From Acidaminococcaceae bacterium (GTDB taxonomy: Bacteria; Bacillota; Negativicutes; Acidaminococcales; Acidaminococcaceae): a stretch of 6,346 nt of DNA. The first letter of the stretch is position 1, and every line of letters starts with the position of its first letter. Below are positions 1 through 5,057 of this stretch, one piece after another. The DNA lies in the NCBI GenBank assembly GCA_003512125.1, contig DOSQ01000192.1:1-6346 (forward strand), in the 5' to 3' direction. The notes beneath the pieces are model-generated. The model saw nothing but the letters and a program-made list of their open reading frames with translations, was not told the origin of the DNA and searched no databases. A program made the translations under genes and the position numbers.

Positions 1-55
1 AAAAAATTATATTCAATTTATAAAGTACACATAATTGGGTATCGCCTTTTGGACG

Positions 56-907
56 CTATCTGTTTTTAAAAATAGATTCTATATGTTTATTCCAGCTAAA
101 TACGCCATAGCGCTGTAATGTGAACAAAGTCTGTTTTTGATTTGCCGAAACTGTAGCCAGAAATGCCATGTCGTAATACTTTTTAGTCTTGTTTAGCACT
201 GCTTCATTTGTTTTACCGGTGGGATAGGCCAAAGCATAAACCGGATCCCCCAAAATTTTTTCCAAAGATTTTTTGGACTCCCGTAATTCGAAATCAACCT
301 CTTCTGTATTCATATTCGTTAAGATTTCGTGATTTACAGTATGGGAGCCGACTTTCATACCATTTGACAGCATCTCGCGCAACTGGTCAGCGGTTAGCCG
401 GTTGTCTTTGTTGATAGTACTGCTCACGACGAAGAACGTACCCGGTACCTGTTCCTCCCGTAAAATCGGATAGGCGTACTTATAGTTGTCTGCATACCCA
501 TCATCGAAAGTAATCAGCAGGGTCTTTTCAGGGAGCGATACAGGACTTTTGGCATAGCGCCGTAAATCGCCTACATCGATAAACGAGTATCCGGCTTCTT
601 TAAATTCCCGGATATGCTGGCGGAATACTTCCGGCTTTACATTCATACAATCATCTTCCCGGTCGGGTGTCACTTCATGATAGCAAAGGACTGTAATTAC
701 CGGGATCTCAGGAGAGAGTTCTTTTGCACGCTTAAGGCGAGTTATTTCCTGCCGTACATCTGGTCCGTAAACGGCTCGGGCGATTGCAGGCAGCAAACCG
801 GAATCATGCGCAAGCCAGCCCAGGTGATGAGCTAAAGAAAAAGAACAGATGCTTAAACAAATAAACCCTGCAATTATAATAAGCGGTTTAAACCCTTTAG
901 AGCGCAC
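56..907 (-). CDS. Membrane-anchored polysaccharide deacetylase (NodB / carbohydrate esterase 4 fold)
   Basis: Predicted metal-dependent deacetylase of N-acetylated glycans acting outside the membrane; whether the substrate is peptidoglycan or an exopolysaccharide cannot be told. The 283-residue protein starts with a basic stretch and a hydrophobic segment (about 8-26), an uncleaved anchor or signal peptide with no lipobox. A CYHEV motif (75-79) opens the catalytic part, as in IcaB/PgaB-like members. NodB motif 1 is TFDDGY (133-138; D135 likely base, D136 metal ligand). Motif 2 is SHTVNH (188-193; H189 and H193 metal ligands). Motif 3 is the YPTG variant (228-231). A classical LxHD motif 5 is not seen; LQRYGV (264-269) occupies the C-terminal part, as in many short members of the family. 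The GTG start is preceded by GGAGAAGG at good spacing. The gene is transcribed away from the LemA cassette and is more AT-rich than the genes to its right. Family assignment is sure, substrate unknown. Confidence 0.93.
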   Translation of the reverse strand: MRSKGFKPLIIIAGFICLSICSFSLAHHLGWLAHDSGLLPAIARAVYGPDVRQEITRLKRAKELSPEIPVITVLCYHEVTPDREDDCMNVKPEVFRQHIREFKEAGYSFIDVGDLRRYAKSPVSLPEKTLLITFDDGYADNYKYAYPILREEQVPGTFFVVSSTINKDNRLTADQLREMLSNGMKVGSHTVNHEILTNMNTEEVDFELRESKKSLEKILGDPVYALAYPTGKTNEAVLNKTKKYYDMAFLATVSANQKQTLFTLQRYGVFSWNKHIESIFKNR

Positions 908-948
908 TGTAATACCTTCTCCGCAATCATTTGATAATAAGCTTTATC

Positions 949-960
949 TATTGTACAATA
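949..960. repeat. Perfect 12-base palindrome over the deacetylase -10 element
   Basis: TATTGTACAATA equals its own reverse complement, and its left half contains the minus-strand -10 hexamer. A repressor bound here would block the deacetylase promoter. No known regulator can be assigned, and short AT-rich palindromes also arise by chance. Confidence 0.4.
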
Positions 961-978
961 CCTTTTTCTCAAATTCAA
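950..978 (-). promoter_or_regulatory. Sigma-A-like promoter of the deacetylase gene
   Basis: Read on the minus strand, a -35 element TTGAAT (973-978) lies exactly 17 bases from a -10 element TACAAT (950-955). Transcription would start near 943 and give a leader of about 35 bases before the GTG start at 907. The -10 element lies inside a perfect 12-base palindrome (949-960), which could be an operator. Called from consensus match and position only. Confidence 0.6.
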
Positions 979-1074
979 CCTTGTTAAGATAAACAATCGA
1001 CAGGGATCGTAATTCTTTTACATAATAATTTACTGCGGGTAACTTCAAATCGGGCATCGAAGCGCGGGAAAATA

Positions 1075-1083
1075 TGATATAAT
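1075..1083 (+). promoter_or_regulatory. Extended -10 promoter of the lemA-TPM cassette
   Basis: TGATATAAT is a full extended -10 element (TG, one base, then TATAAT at 1078-1083). No convincing -35 hexamer is found at 16-18 bases upstream, which is tolerated by extended -10 promoters. A start near 1090 would give a leader of about 68 bases before the GTG at 1158. Confidence 0.5.
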
Positions 1084-1090
1084 TAATTAT

Positions 1091-1138
1091 ACATTGATGT
1101 CTGTTGATCAATACATATGTATCCGGCAATTGACATGT
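1091..1138. promoter_or_regulatory. Series of ACAT/ATGT dyads in the lemA leader
   Basis: Three dyads with the same half-sites follow the -10 element: ACAT-TG-ATGT (1091-1100), ACATATGT within the perfect 12-base palindrome ATACATATGTAT (1111-1122), and ACATGT (1133-1138). Their centres are about 21 and 19 bases apart, close to two helical turns. ATTGAT (1093-1098) and ATCAAT (1107-1112) can also pair with an 8-base loop. This may be an operator array, or chance in AT-rich DNA; no regulator is known. Confidence 0.3.
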
Positions 1139-1157
1139 TACGACAGGGGGTATTTTC

Positions 1158-1709
1158 GTGAGCACTTTAATAAGTATGTTACTAGTCGTTGTTCTGGCAG
1201 TAGGCTCCATGTTCGGGTTTTATAACGGCATGGTCTCTTCGCGGGAAAATGTGGACAGCAAGTGGTCCCAGGTAGATAATCAGCTCCAGCGCCGCAGCGA
1301 CCTGATTCCCAATCTGGTAAATACGGTGAAGGGCTATGCGTCCCATGAGAAGGAAGTGTTCCAGGCAGTGTCCGATGCCCGGGCAAAAATGGCAGGCGCT
1401 AAGACTGCCGGGGACAAGATGGCGGCCAATACGGAGTTGAACAGTGCCCTGTCCCGTTTACTGGCGGTAGCGGAGAACTATCCCCAGTTAAAAGCGGATC
1501 AAAACTTCCGGCAGTTGCAAGACGAATTATCCGGCACCGAAAACCGTATTGCGGTAGCCCGGAAGGATTACAATGACGCAGTACAGAGTTATAATACAAA
1601 AATCAAATCGTTACCGTATTCCCTGTTTTCCGGGGCATTAGGCTTCACGGCCCGGGACTATTTCAAAGTGGAGGAAACGGCCAAAACGGTTCCGAAGGTA
1701 CAGTTTTAA
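1158..1709 (+). CDS. lemA: LemA family membrane protein
   Basis: Small membrane protein of the LemA family: one N-terminal membrane segment and a helical domain, biochemical role unsettled. In this 183-residue protein residues 4-22 form the membrane segment. The family signature follows: FYN (21-23), the W36-x-QVDNQLQRR block (36-46), SDLIPNLV (47-54), VKGYASHE (57-64) and ARAKM (74-78). NYPQLKA (107-113) and a C-terminal LGFTARDYF (161-169) are also typical. Length is normal for the family. The GTG start is set by AGGGGG (1145-1150) seven bases upstream. It is followed after 60 bases by a TPM-domain gene, a pairing found in many bacteria, so the two are probably one transcript. The symbol is the family name; no activity is implied. 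Confidence 0.95.
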   Translation: MSTLISMLLVVVLAVGSMFGFYNGMVSSRENVDSKWSQVDNQLQRRSDLIPNLVNTVKGYASHEKEVFQAVSDARAKMAGAKTAGDKMAANTELNSALSRLLAVAENYPQLKADQNFRQLQDELSGTENRIAVARKDYNDAVQSYNTKIKSLPYSLFSGALGFTARDYFKVEETAKTVPKVQF

Positions 1710-1769
1710 CGTAATGACGTTGTTGGGTAAACGGTTGCGGGAAAAGTCATTTGCAGGAATATTTAAAAC

Positions 1770-2813
1770 ATGAAATACTTGTTCAGACTACTCTTATTGG
1801 CTGTTTTTGCTTTGCTGGCCGGCATCTGGTTCGGTGTAGATGACGTGCCTGACGGGGACACCGTGCAGATTCCTCCTAAACCGTCTGCATCCTCCGGCAT
1901 TTATGTGCAGGATTATGCGGGGATTATTTCTGCGCCTGTCCGCGGTTATCTGCAGGATCTGGGACAGCAGCTGGAACAGAAGACCACGGCCCAGCTGGTT
2001 GTAGTGACGGTGAAAAGTCTGGACGGCGCCCCTTTGGAGGACTATTCGCTGAAACTGCTCCGCAACTGGGGCATTGGCAACAAGGAAAAAAACAACGGTG
2101 TCCTGCTACTGATCTCCACCGGAGACCGTAAATCCCGGGTGGAAGTAGGCTACGGGCTGGAAGGTGCCCTGACGGACAGTCTGACGGGGAAAATCCAGGA
2201 CCAGTATATGATCCCCTATTTCCGCAAGGGCACATATGAACCGGGCATTGCTTACGGTTATGAGGCGCTGGCCCTTCGTATTGCGAAAGAGTATAATGTG
2301 CAGCTGGCTGTTTCCGGTTATAATAATCATTCACCGGGTACGGTGAGGGCAGGATCCGAAGGACAGTCCACTGAGGAGCTGTTTGAAAAGGCAATGACGG
2401 AACAGAACGGGAATAAGGAAAATGTTGCGCAGACCTATCCGGCTGAAGGTCATCAAAACTCCGGTGTTACAGAGAAAAATGTGACTTCTGCTGAAGGGGA
2501 TCCCGGTCTCTCCGGAGCAGATTCTTCCCTCGCGGCAGGAGTATTGGGTGTTCTGGGCTTCCTGCTGATGAAAGGTGAGATGCTGGTTGATACCGTTGGC
2601 TGGGTTCCCCTCCTGTTGATCCTGATATTCCTCGACATTATGTTTCTCCATGGCGTGCTGACCCGTCTGCTTTTTCGGATCCTGGCGTTCTTCTTCAGCG
2701 GGGGCGGTGGTTCCGGCGGCGGATACAGTGGCGGTGGATATGGTGGCGGCAGCTCTGGCGGTGGGTTTGGTAGCCGTTCCGGCGGGGGCGGTGGTTCGTC
2801 CCGAAGCTGGTAA
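1770..2813 (+). CDS. TPM-domain membrane protein with glycine-rich C-terminal tail (YgcG-like)
   Basis: Member of the TPM_phosphatase-domain family (COG1512 type, sometimes mislabelled 'beta-propeller of methanol dehydrogenase'). Of 347 residues, 1-22 look like a signal peptide or anchor. The TPM domain covers about 44-172: QDYAGIIS (47-54), VVVTVKSLDGAPLEDY (77-92), NWGIGNKEKNNGVLLL (99-114), then RKSRVEVGYGLEGALTD (120-136). A polar, low-complexity linker (about 185-252) leads to two or three hydrophobic segments (about 253-268, 277-295, 298-309) and a glycine/serine tail (310-347) ending in SSRSW, like the usual GGGGxSGSW ending. The ATG is preceded by AGGA (1755-1758) at a rather long 11-base spacing. 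The TPM domain probably lies outside the membrane; phosphatase activity has been shown only for some plant and bacterial relatives and is not assumed here. It lies directly after lemA. Confidence 0.92.
   Translation: MKYLFRLLLLAVFALLAGIWFGVDDVPDGDTVQIPPKPSASSGIYVQDYAGIISAPVRGYLQDLGQQLEQKTTAQLVVVTVKSLDGAPLEDYSLKLLRNWGIGNKEKNNGVLLLISTGDRKSRVEVGYGLEGALTDSLTGKIQDQYMIPYFRKGTYEPGIAYGYEALALRIAKEYNVQLAVSGYNNHSPGTVRAGSEGQSTEELFEKAMTEQNGNKENVAQTYPAEGHQNSGVTEKNVTSAEGDPGLSGADSSLAAGVLGVLGFLLMKGEMLVDTVGWVPLLLILIFLDIMFLHGVLTRLLFRILAFFFSGGGGSGGGYSGGGYGGGSSGGGFGSRSGGGGGSSRSW
2700..2795 (+). repeat. Glycine-codon-rich low-complexity tract
   Basis: This tract encodes residues 311-342 of the TPM protein, almost only glycine with scattered serine, tyrosine and phenylalanine. 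It is built from GGC/GGT/GGG codons in imperfect GGCGGTGG-like units. It is typical of the family's tail and is a likely site of slippage or length variation between strains. Long proline-rich reading frames on the opposite strand here are a by-product of it. Confidence 0.75.
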
Positions 2814-2861
2814 GGTGTTTTTTCAATGGATGTGGCAAGCAGATGGTTTTCAGAGAAGAAA

Positions 2862-2877
2862 GCACAATATTTTGTGC
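2862..2877. repeat. Inverted repeat GCACAA-TATT-TTGTGC
   Basis: A perfect six-base dyad with a four-base loop lies 49 bases after the TPM stop codon. It has no following run of T, so it is a poor terminator candidate. It is one of several dyads in the 238-base gap between the TPM gene and rsmD and could be a protein-binding site. Another candidate -10 element, TACAAT with an extended TG (2890-2898), follows it closely. Confidence 0.35.
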
Positions 2878-2914
2878 ATTTCACAGATTTGTTACAATAT
2901 TTAGCAATCGGAAA

Positions 2915-2943
2915 GTGACAAAACGGCAGTTTTGTTGTATGAT
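2915..2943 (+). promoter_or_regulatory. Sigma-A-like promoter for the rsmD-coaD group
   Basis: GTGACA (2915-2920) and TATGAT (2938-2943) each match the consensus at five of six positions and are separated by exactly 17 bases. Transcription would begin near 2950, leaving a leader of about 100 bases before rsmD. The spacer is mostly occupied by a perfect seven-base dyad (ACAAAAC at 2918-2924, GTTTTGT at 2929-2935), which could be an operator. A second possible extended -10 lies at 2890-2898, and a TATAAT without a clear -35 at 2994-2999. Confidence 0.55.
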
Positions 2944-3051
2944 AAATAAGAAAATTAATGTCCTGCAGGATTTCGAAAAGGAAGAGTTGCAGGTATAATG
3001 TTTTCGGGAGAAGTCAGAAGCAGCCGACAGAAAGGCACGGCCTGAAACACA

Positions 3052-3609
3052 ATGCGAATTATTACCGGAAAGGCACGGGGGTTGCGCCTGAACGTGCCGA
3101 AAAATTACGACGTGCGTCCTACGGCGGACCGGGTAAAGGAATCACTGTTTAATATTATCGGCAGCAAGGTTGTGGACGCGGCGGTGTTGGACCTGTTCGC
3201 CGGAAGCGGCAATCTGGGACTGGAGTCCTGGAGTCGCGGGGCGAAGATTGTGCAGTTTGTGGATAACAGCCGGACGTCTCTGAAGCTGACAGACAGCAAT
3301 ATACAAAAGTGTCGCGCGGAAGCGGACTGCAGGGTGTTAAAGTACGACGCAGAGGCGGCGGTGGACCTGCTGTACAGACAGGGACAGCGATTTGATCTGG
3401 TGTTTGTGGATCCGCCCTATAATAAAGGCTGGGTACAGAAAATTTTGGGCAGGCTGGCAAAAAGTCCGCTTTTGGCAGAGGAAGGCTGGCTGGTGGCGGA
3501 ACATTCCGCACACGATGATGTTGCCGGGGCTGTGCCTGAGGGCTATGAGATTTTCCGGAGCCAGCAGTATGGGGAAACAGTATTGACCTTTATAAAAATT
3601 TCCAAATAA
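3052..3609 (+). CDS. rsmD: 16S rRNA (guanine(966)-N(2))-methyltransferase RsmD
   Basis: Uses S-adenosylmethionine to methylate N2 of G966 in 16S rRNA (E. coli numbering) during small-subunit assembly. The 185-residue protein has the family N-terminus MRIITGKARG (1-10), then RPTADRVKESLFNI (22-35). The SAM-binding motif is DLFAGSGNLGLE (47-58), and the catalytic N-methyltransferase motif is DPPY (120-123). The C-terminal YGET (173-176) is also typical. Length matches the family. The ATG at 3052 is the only possible start: TGA closes the frame at 3043-3045 and no other in-frame ATG fits. It lacks a well-placed Shine-Dalgarno site; the nearest AAAGG (3031-3035) is 16 bases away. coaD follows after 89 bases, the usual neighbour in Bacillota (ylbH-ylbI in B. 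subtilis). Confidence 0.96.
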   Translation: MRIITGKARGLRLNVPKNYDVRPTADRVKESLFNIIGSKVVDAAVLDLFAGSGNLGLESWSRGAKIVQFVDNSRTSLKLTDSNIQKCRAEADCRVLKYDAEAAVDLLYRQGQRFDLVFVDPPYNKGWVQKILGRLAKSPLLAEEGWLVAEHSAHDDVAGAVPEGYEIFRSQQYGETVLTFIKISK

Positions 3610-3645
3610 TACATAGTAAGTAAAAGGTTTTTAGCAAGCTGTGTC

Positions 3646-3672
3646 GAAACATATCTAAATTAAGTATGTTTC
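3646..3672. repeat. Inverted repeat upstream of coaD
   Basis: GAAACATA (3646-3653) pairs perfectly with TATGTTTC (3665-3672), leaving an 11-base centre that can be closed by one more G-U pair. The stem is AT-rich and no T-run follows, so a terminator is unlikely. It ends 14 bases before the coaD Shine-Dalgarno site, which fits an operator or an mRNA leader structure. Confidence 0.4.
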
Positions 3673-3684
3673 AAATTTGTCCAC

Positions 3685-3693
3685 AAGGGGGAG
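3685..3693 (+). promoter_or_regulatory. Ribosome binding site that sets the coaD start
   Basis: AAGGGGGAG lies five bases before the ATG at 3699. The longer reading frame would begin at an ATG at 3666, inside the upstream inverted repeat and without a Shine-Dalgarno site. The site therefore favours 3699. Confidence 0.85.
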
Positions 3694-3698
3694 CTACC

Positions 3699-4190
3699 AT
3701 GCGCAAGGCTGTGTGTTCAGGCAGTTTTGACCCGGTGACCAGGGGGCATATCGATATTATCGAGCGTGCCAGCCGGATGTTTGACGAAATCATAGTCTGT
3801 GTTTTTTACAATCCGGGAAAAGGAACATCCCTGTTTACACCGAAGGAACGGGTGGAGATGCTAAAAGCAGCCACATCCCATCTGCCGAATGTACGGGTAA
3901 CCAGTTGCAGCGGTCTTTTAAACGAGTTTTGTGAAAAGGAAAAGGCATCGTTTATTGTAAGGGGACTGCGTGCCTTCACTGATTTTGAATATGAATTCCA
4001 ACGGGCATTGCTGCTGAAAAAGATTAATGAGACATTGGAAACGGTTTTCATTATGACCAATGCCAATTATTCTTACATCAGTTCATCCGGCGTGAGGGAA
4101 TTGCTGGCCTTTGGCGGTGACATCGGGCAGCTGGTACCTGCATCGGTGGAAGAGCTGATCCACAAATATCAAAGACGTAAGGTAAAATGA
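3699..4190 (+). CDS. coaD: Phosphopantetheine adenylyltransferase (PPAT, CoaD)
   Basis: Catalyses the penultimate step of coenzyme A synthesis in the cytoplasm: 4'-phosphopantetheine plus ATP gives dephospho-CoA and pyrophosphate. The 163-residue length is normal for the family. The nucleotidyltransferase signature is GSFDPVTRGH (8-17), its last two residues GH forming the usual T-x-GH ATP-binding motif. VRGLR (87-91), DFEYEFQ (95-101) and ISSSGVRE (127-134) are the other family motifs, and the first and last contact ATP in known structures. The start at 3699 is chosen because MRKAVCSGSFDP is the usual N-terminus and a strong Shine-Dalgarno site precedes it; a start at 3666 would add 11 residues unlike the family. 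It probably shares a transcript with rsmD. Confidence 0.97.
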   Translation: MRKAVCSGSFDPVTRGHIDIIERASRMFDEIIVCVFYNPGKGTSLFTPKERVEMLKAATSHLPNVRVTSCSGLLNEFCEKEKASFIVRGLRAFTDFEYEFQRALLLKKINETLETVFIMTNANYSYISSSGVRELLAFGGDIGQLVPASVEELIHKYQRRKVK

Positions 4191-4192
4191 TT

Positions 4193-4230
4193 GCGTTGCA
4201 ACCCGGTGCGGGCCGGGGCGATGCGAACGC
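4193..4230 (+). other. GC-rich intercistronic hairpin after coaD
   Basis: Starting two bases after the coaD stop, GCGTT (4193-4197) pairs with AACGC (4226-4230) and GCA (4198-4200) with TGC (4222-4224), with one bulged G. Inside, CCCGG (4202-4206) pairs with CCGGG (4213-4217). The sequence after it is A/T-mixed, not a run of T, so this is not a standard terminator. It may protect or mark the coaD mRNA end or adjust expression of the following gene. A small GGCA/TGCC dyad (4254-4265) lies further on, before the next Shine-Dalgarno site. Confidence 0.4.
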
Positions 4231-4292
4231 AGCAATAATATAAAATCGATGGCGGCAGGGCTGCCAAATGTGAAAGGAAAGAGGATAACGAT

Positions 4293-4937
4293 ATGCTGGA
4301 AAGACTTAGTACAAACGTGACGTTAGATCAGATTTTTGACGACTTATACAATCTGATTTCTGAAGCGAACCGCATTCCCCTTACGGATAAGATTATCGTG
4401 GAGGAAAGCGATCTGTCAGCGATTCTGGATGACCTGAAAGAAGCAATCCCCAAGGAAGTAAAAAATGCGGGAAAAGTATTAGAGGATTCTAAAAACATCC
4501 TGAACTCTGCCCGGGAAGAAGCGGCGGCTACTGTGGAAAAGGCCAATGCGGAAGCGGAGCATATTATTACAGCAGCCAAGGAAGAAGCGGAACGTCTGGT
4601 CCGTCAGGAAGAAATCGTACGGCAGGCGGAAATGCTTTCCAAGGATATCAAAGCCTCTGCCCAGCGGTATGAGGATGAAGTGAAGCAAGGCGCGGATCAG
4701 TACGCGGATCAGGTTAAGACCGACTCTCTGCAGTATGCAGACGATATGCTGGGGTATCTCGGAAACAGCCTGCAGTCAGCATTACGGGCTATTGAAGACA
4801 ATCGTAACAGTGTGAACGAGGAACGTAAAGGACTGGCAGATGTTATTGCTGCCCGTGTACAGCATATGGCTCCCCAGGCAGAGATTACTGCGCCGGTATC
4901 TGCAGAAACTGAAGAAACAGAGCCTGTTGAAGAATAA
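4293..4937 (+). CDS. Uncharacterised coiled-coil protein (ATPase subunit H / DivIVA-like family)
   Basis: Function unknown. The 214-residue protein has no membrane segment or signal peptide. Residues 8-55 form a conserved-looking N-terminal block with IFDDLYNLISEANRIPLTDK (14-33) and LSAILDDLKEAIPKE (41-55). A long charged, alanine/glutamate-rich helix (about 58-150) is a predicted coiled coil; QYAD recurs 11 residues apart (136-139, 147-150), a hendecad-like spacing. A second helix (about 151-190) contains NSLQSALRAIEDNRNSV, and the C-terminus (203-214) is acidic. Similar proteins near coaD and ylbM in Clostridia and Negativicutes are usually named 'ATPase', 'V-type ATP synthase subunit H' or 'DivIVA-like'; that rests on coiled-coil resemblance only, and no ATP-binding motif is present here. 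AGAGGA (4280-4285) lies seven bases before the ATG. Probably cotranscribed with coaD. Confidence 0.85.
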   Translation: MLERLSTNVTLDQIFDDLYNLISEANRIPLTDKIIVEESDLSAILDDLKEAIPKEVKNAGKVLEDSKNILNSAREEAAATVEKANAEAEHIITAAKEEAERLVRQEEIVRQAEMLSKDIKASAQRYEDEVKQGADQYADQVKTDSLQYADDMLGYLGNSLQSALRAIEDNRNSVNEERKGLADVIAARVQHMAPQAEITAPVSAETEETEPVEE

Positions 4938-5008
4938 CAGCTAATCAGTGCTTTTTTACTGTATTGTTATTTGAGTGTTATATTTCATTTTTGGATTCTT
5001 TCAAATAA

Positions 5009-5051
5009 AAAGACTCCTTATGTGCGGTATTATCGTGCATAAGGAGTCTTT
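5009..5051. terminator. Bidirectional intrinsic terminator between convergent genes
   Basis: AAAGACTCCTTATG (5009-5022) pairs perfectly over 14 bases with 5038-5051, and the stem can extend by wobble and normal pairs to a loop of about three bases (5029-5031). On the minus strand the stem is followed by T-rich sequence (complement of 5003-5011), making a strong terminator just after the tmcAL stop. On the plus strand the following tract is TTTGCGTATTTA, weaker but plausible for the coiled-coil gene, whose stop is 71 bases upstream. Confidence 0.88.
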
Positions 5052-5057
5052 GCGTAT

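Noticed and set aside
1..55. Possible terminator after the deacetylase gene
   Set aside because: The minus strand ends in a T-run (complement of 1-6), but the preceding pairing is a short AT-only stem, and the region continues beyond the window edge. Nothing else is recognisable here.
1130..1135. TTGACA as a -35 element
   Set aside because: A -10 element 17 bases downstream would fall in the lemA ribosome binding site and start codon, and none is present.
944..1210. 88-residue minus-strand frame across the lemA leader and start
   Set aside because: It overlaps both promoters and the lemA start and shows no protein family features.
1924..2394. 156-residue minus-strand frame inside the TPM gene
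   Set aside because: Out-of-frame shadow of the conserved TPM domain, with biased cysteine/proline composition and no family features.
2818..2823. T-run after the TPM stop as a possible terminator
   Set aside because: The sequence just before it forms no convincing stem, only a four-base pairing inside the coding region.
2453..2884. 143-residue proline-rich frame on the minus strand
   Set aside because: Its proline runs are the reverse complement of the glycine codons of the TPM tail; it has no start signal or family resemblance.
2958..3152. 64-residue plus-strand frame (MSCRISKRKS...) overlapping the rsmD leader and start
   Set aside because: It overlaps the well-supported rsmD in another frame, has no recognisable motif, and its 3' half is simply rsmD read out of frame.
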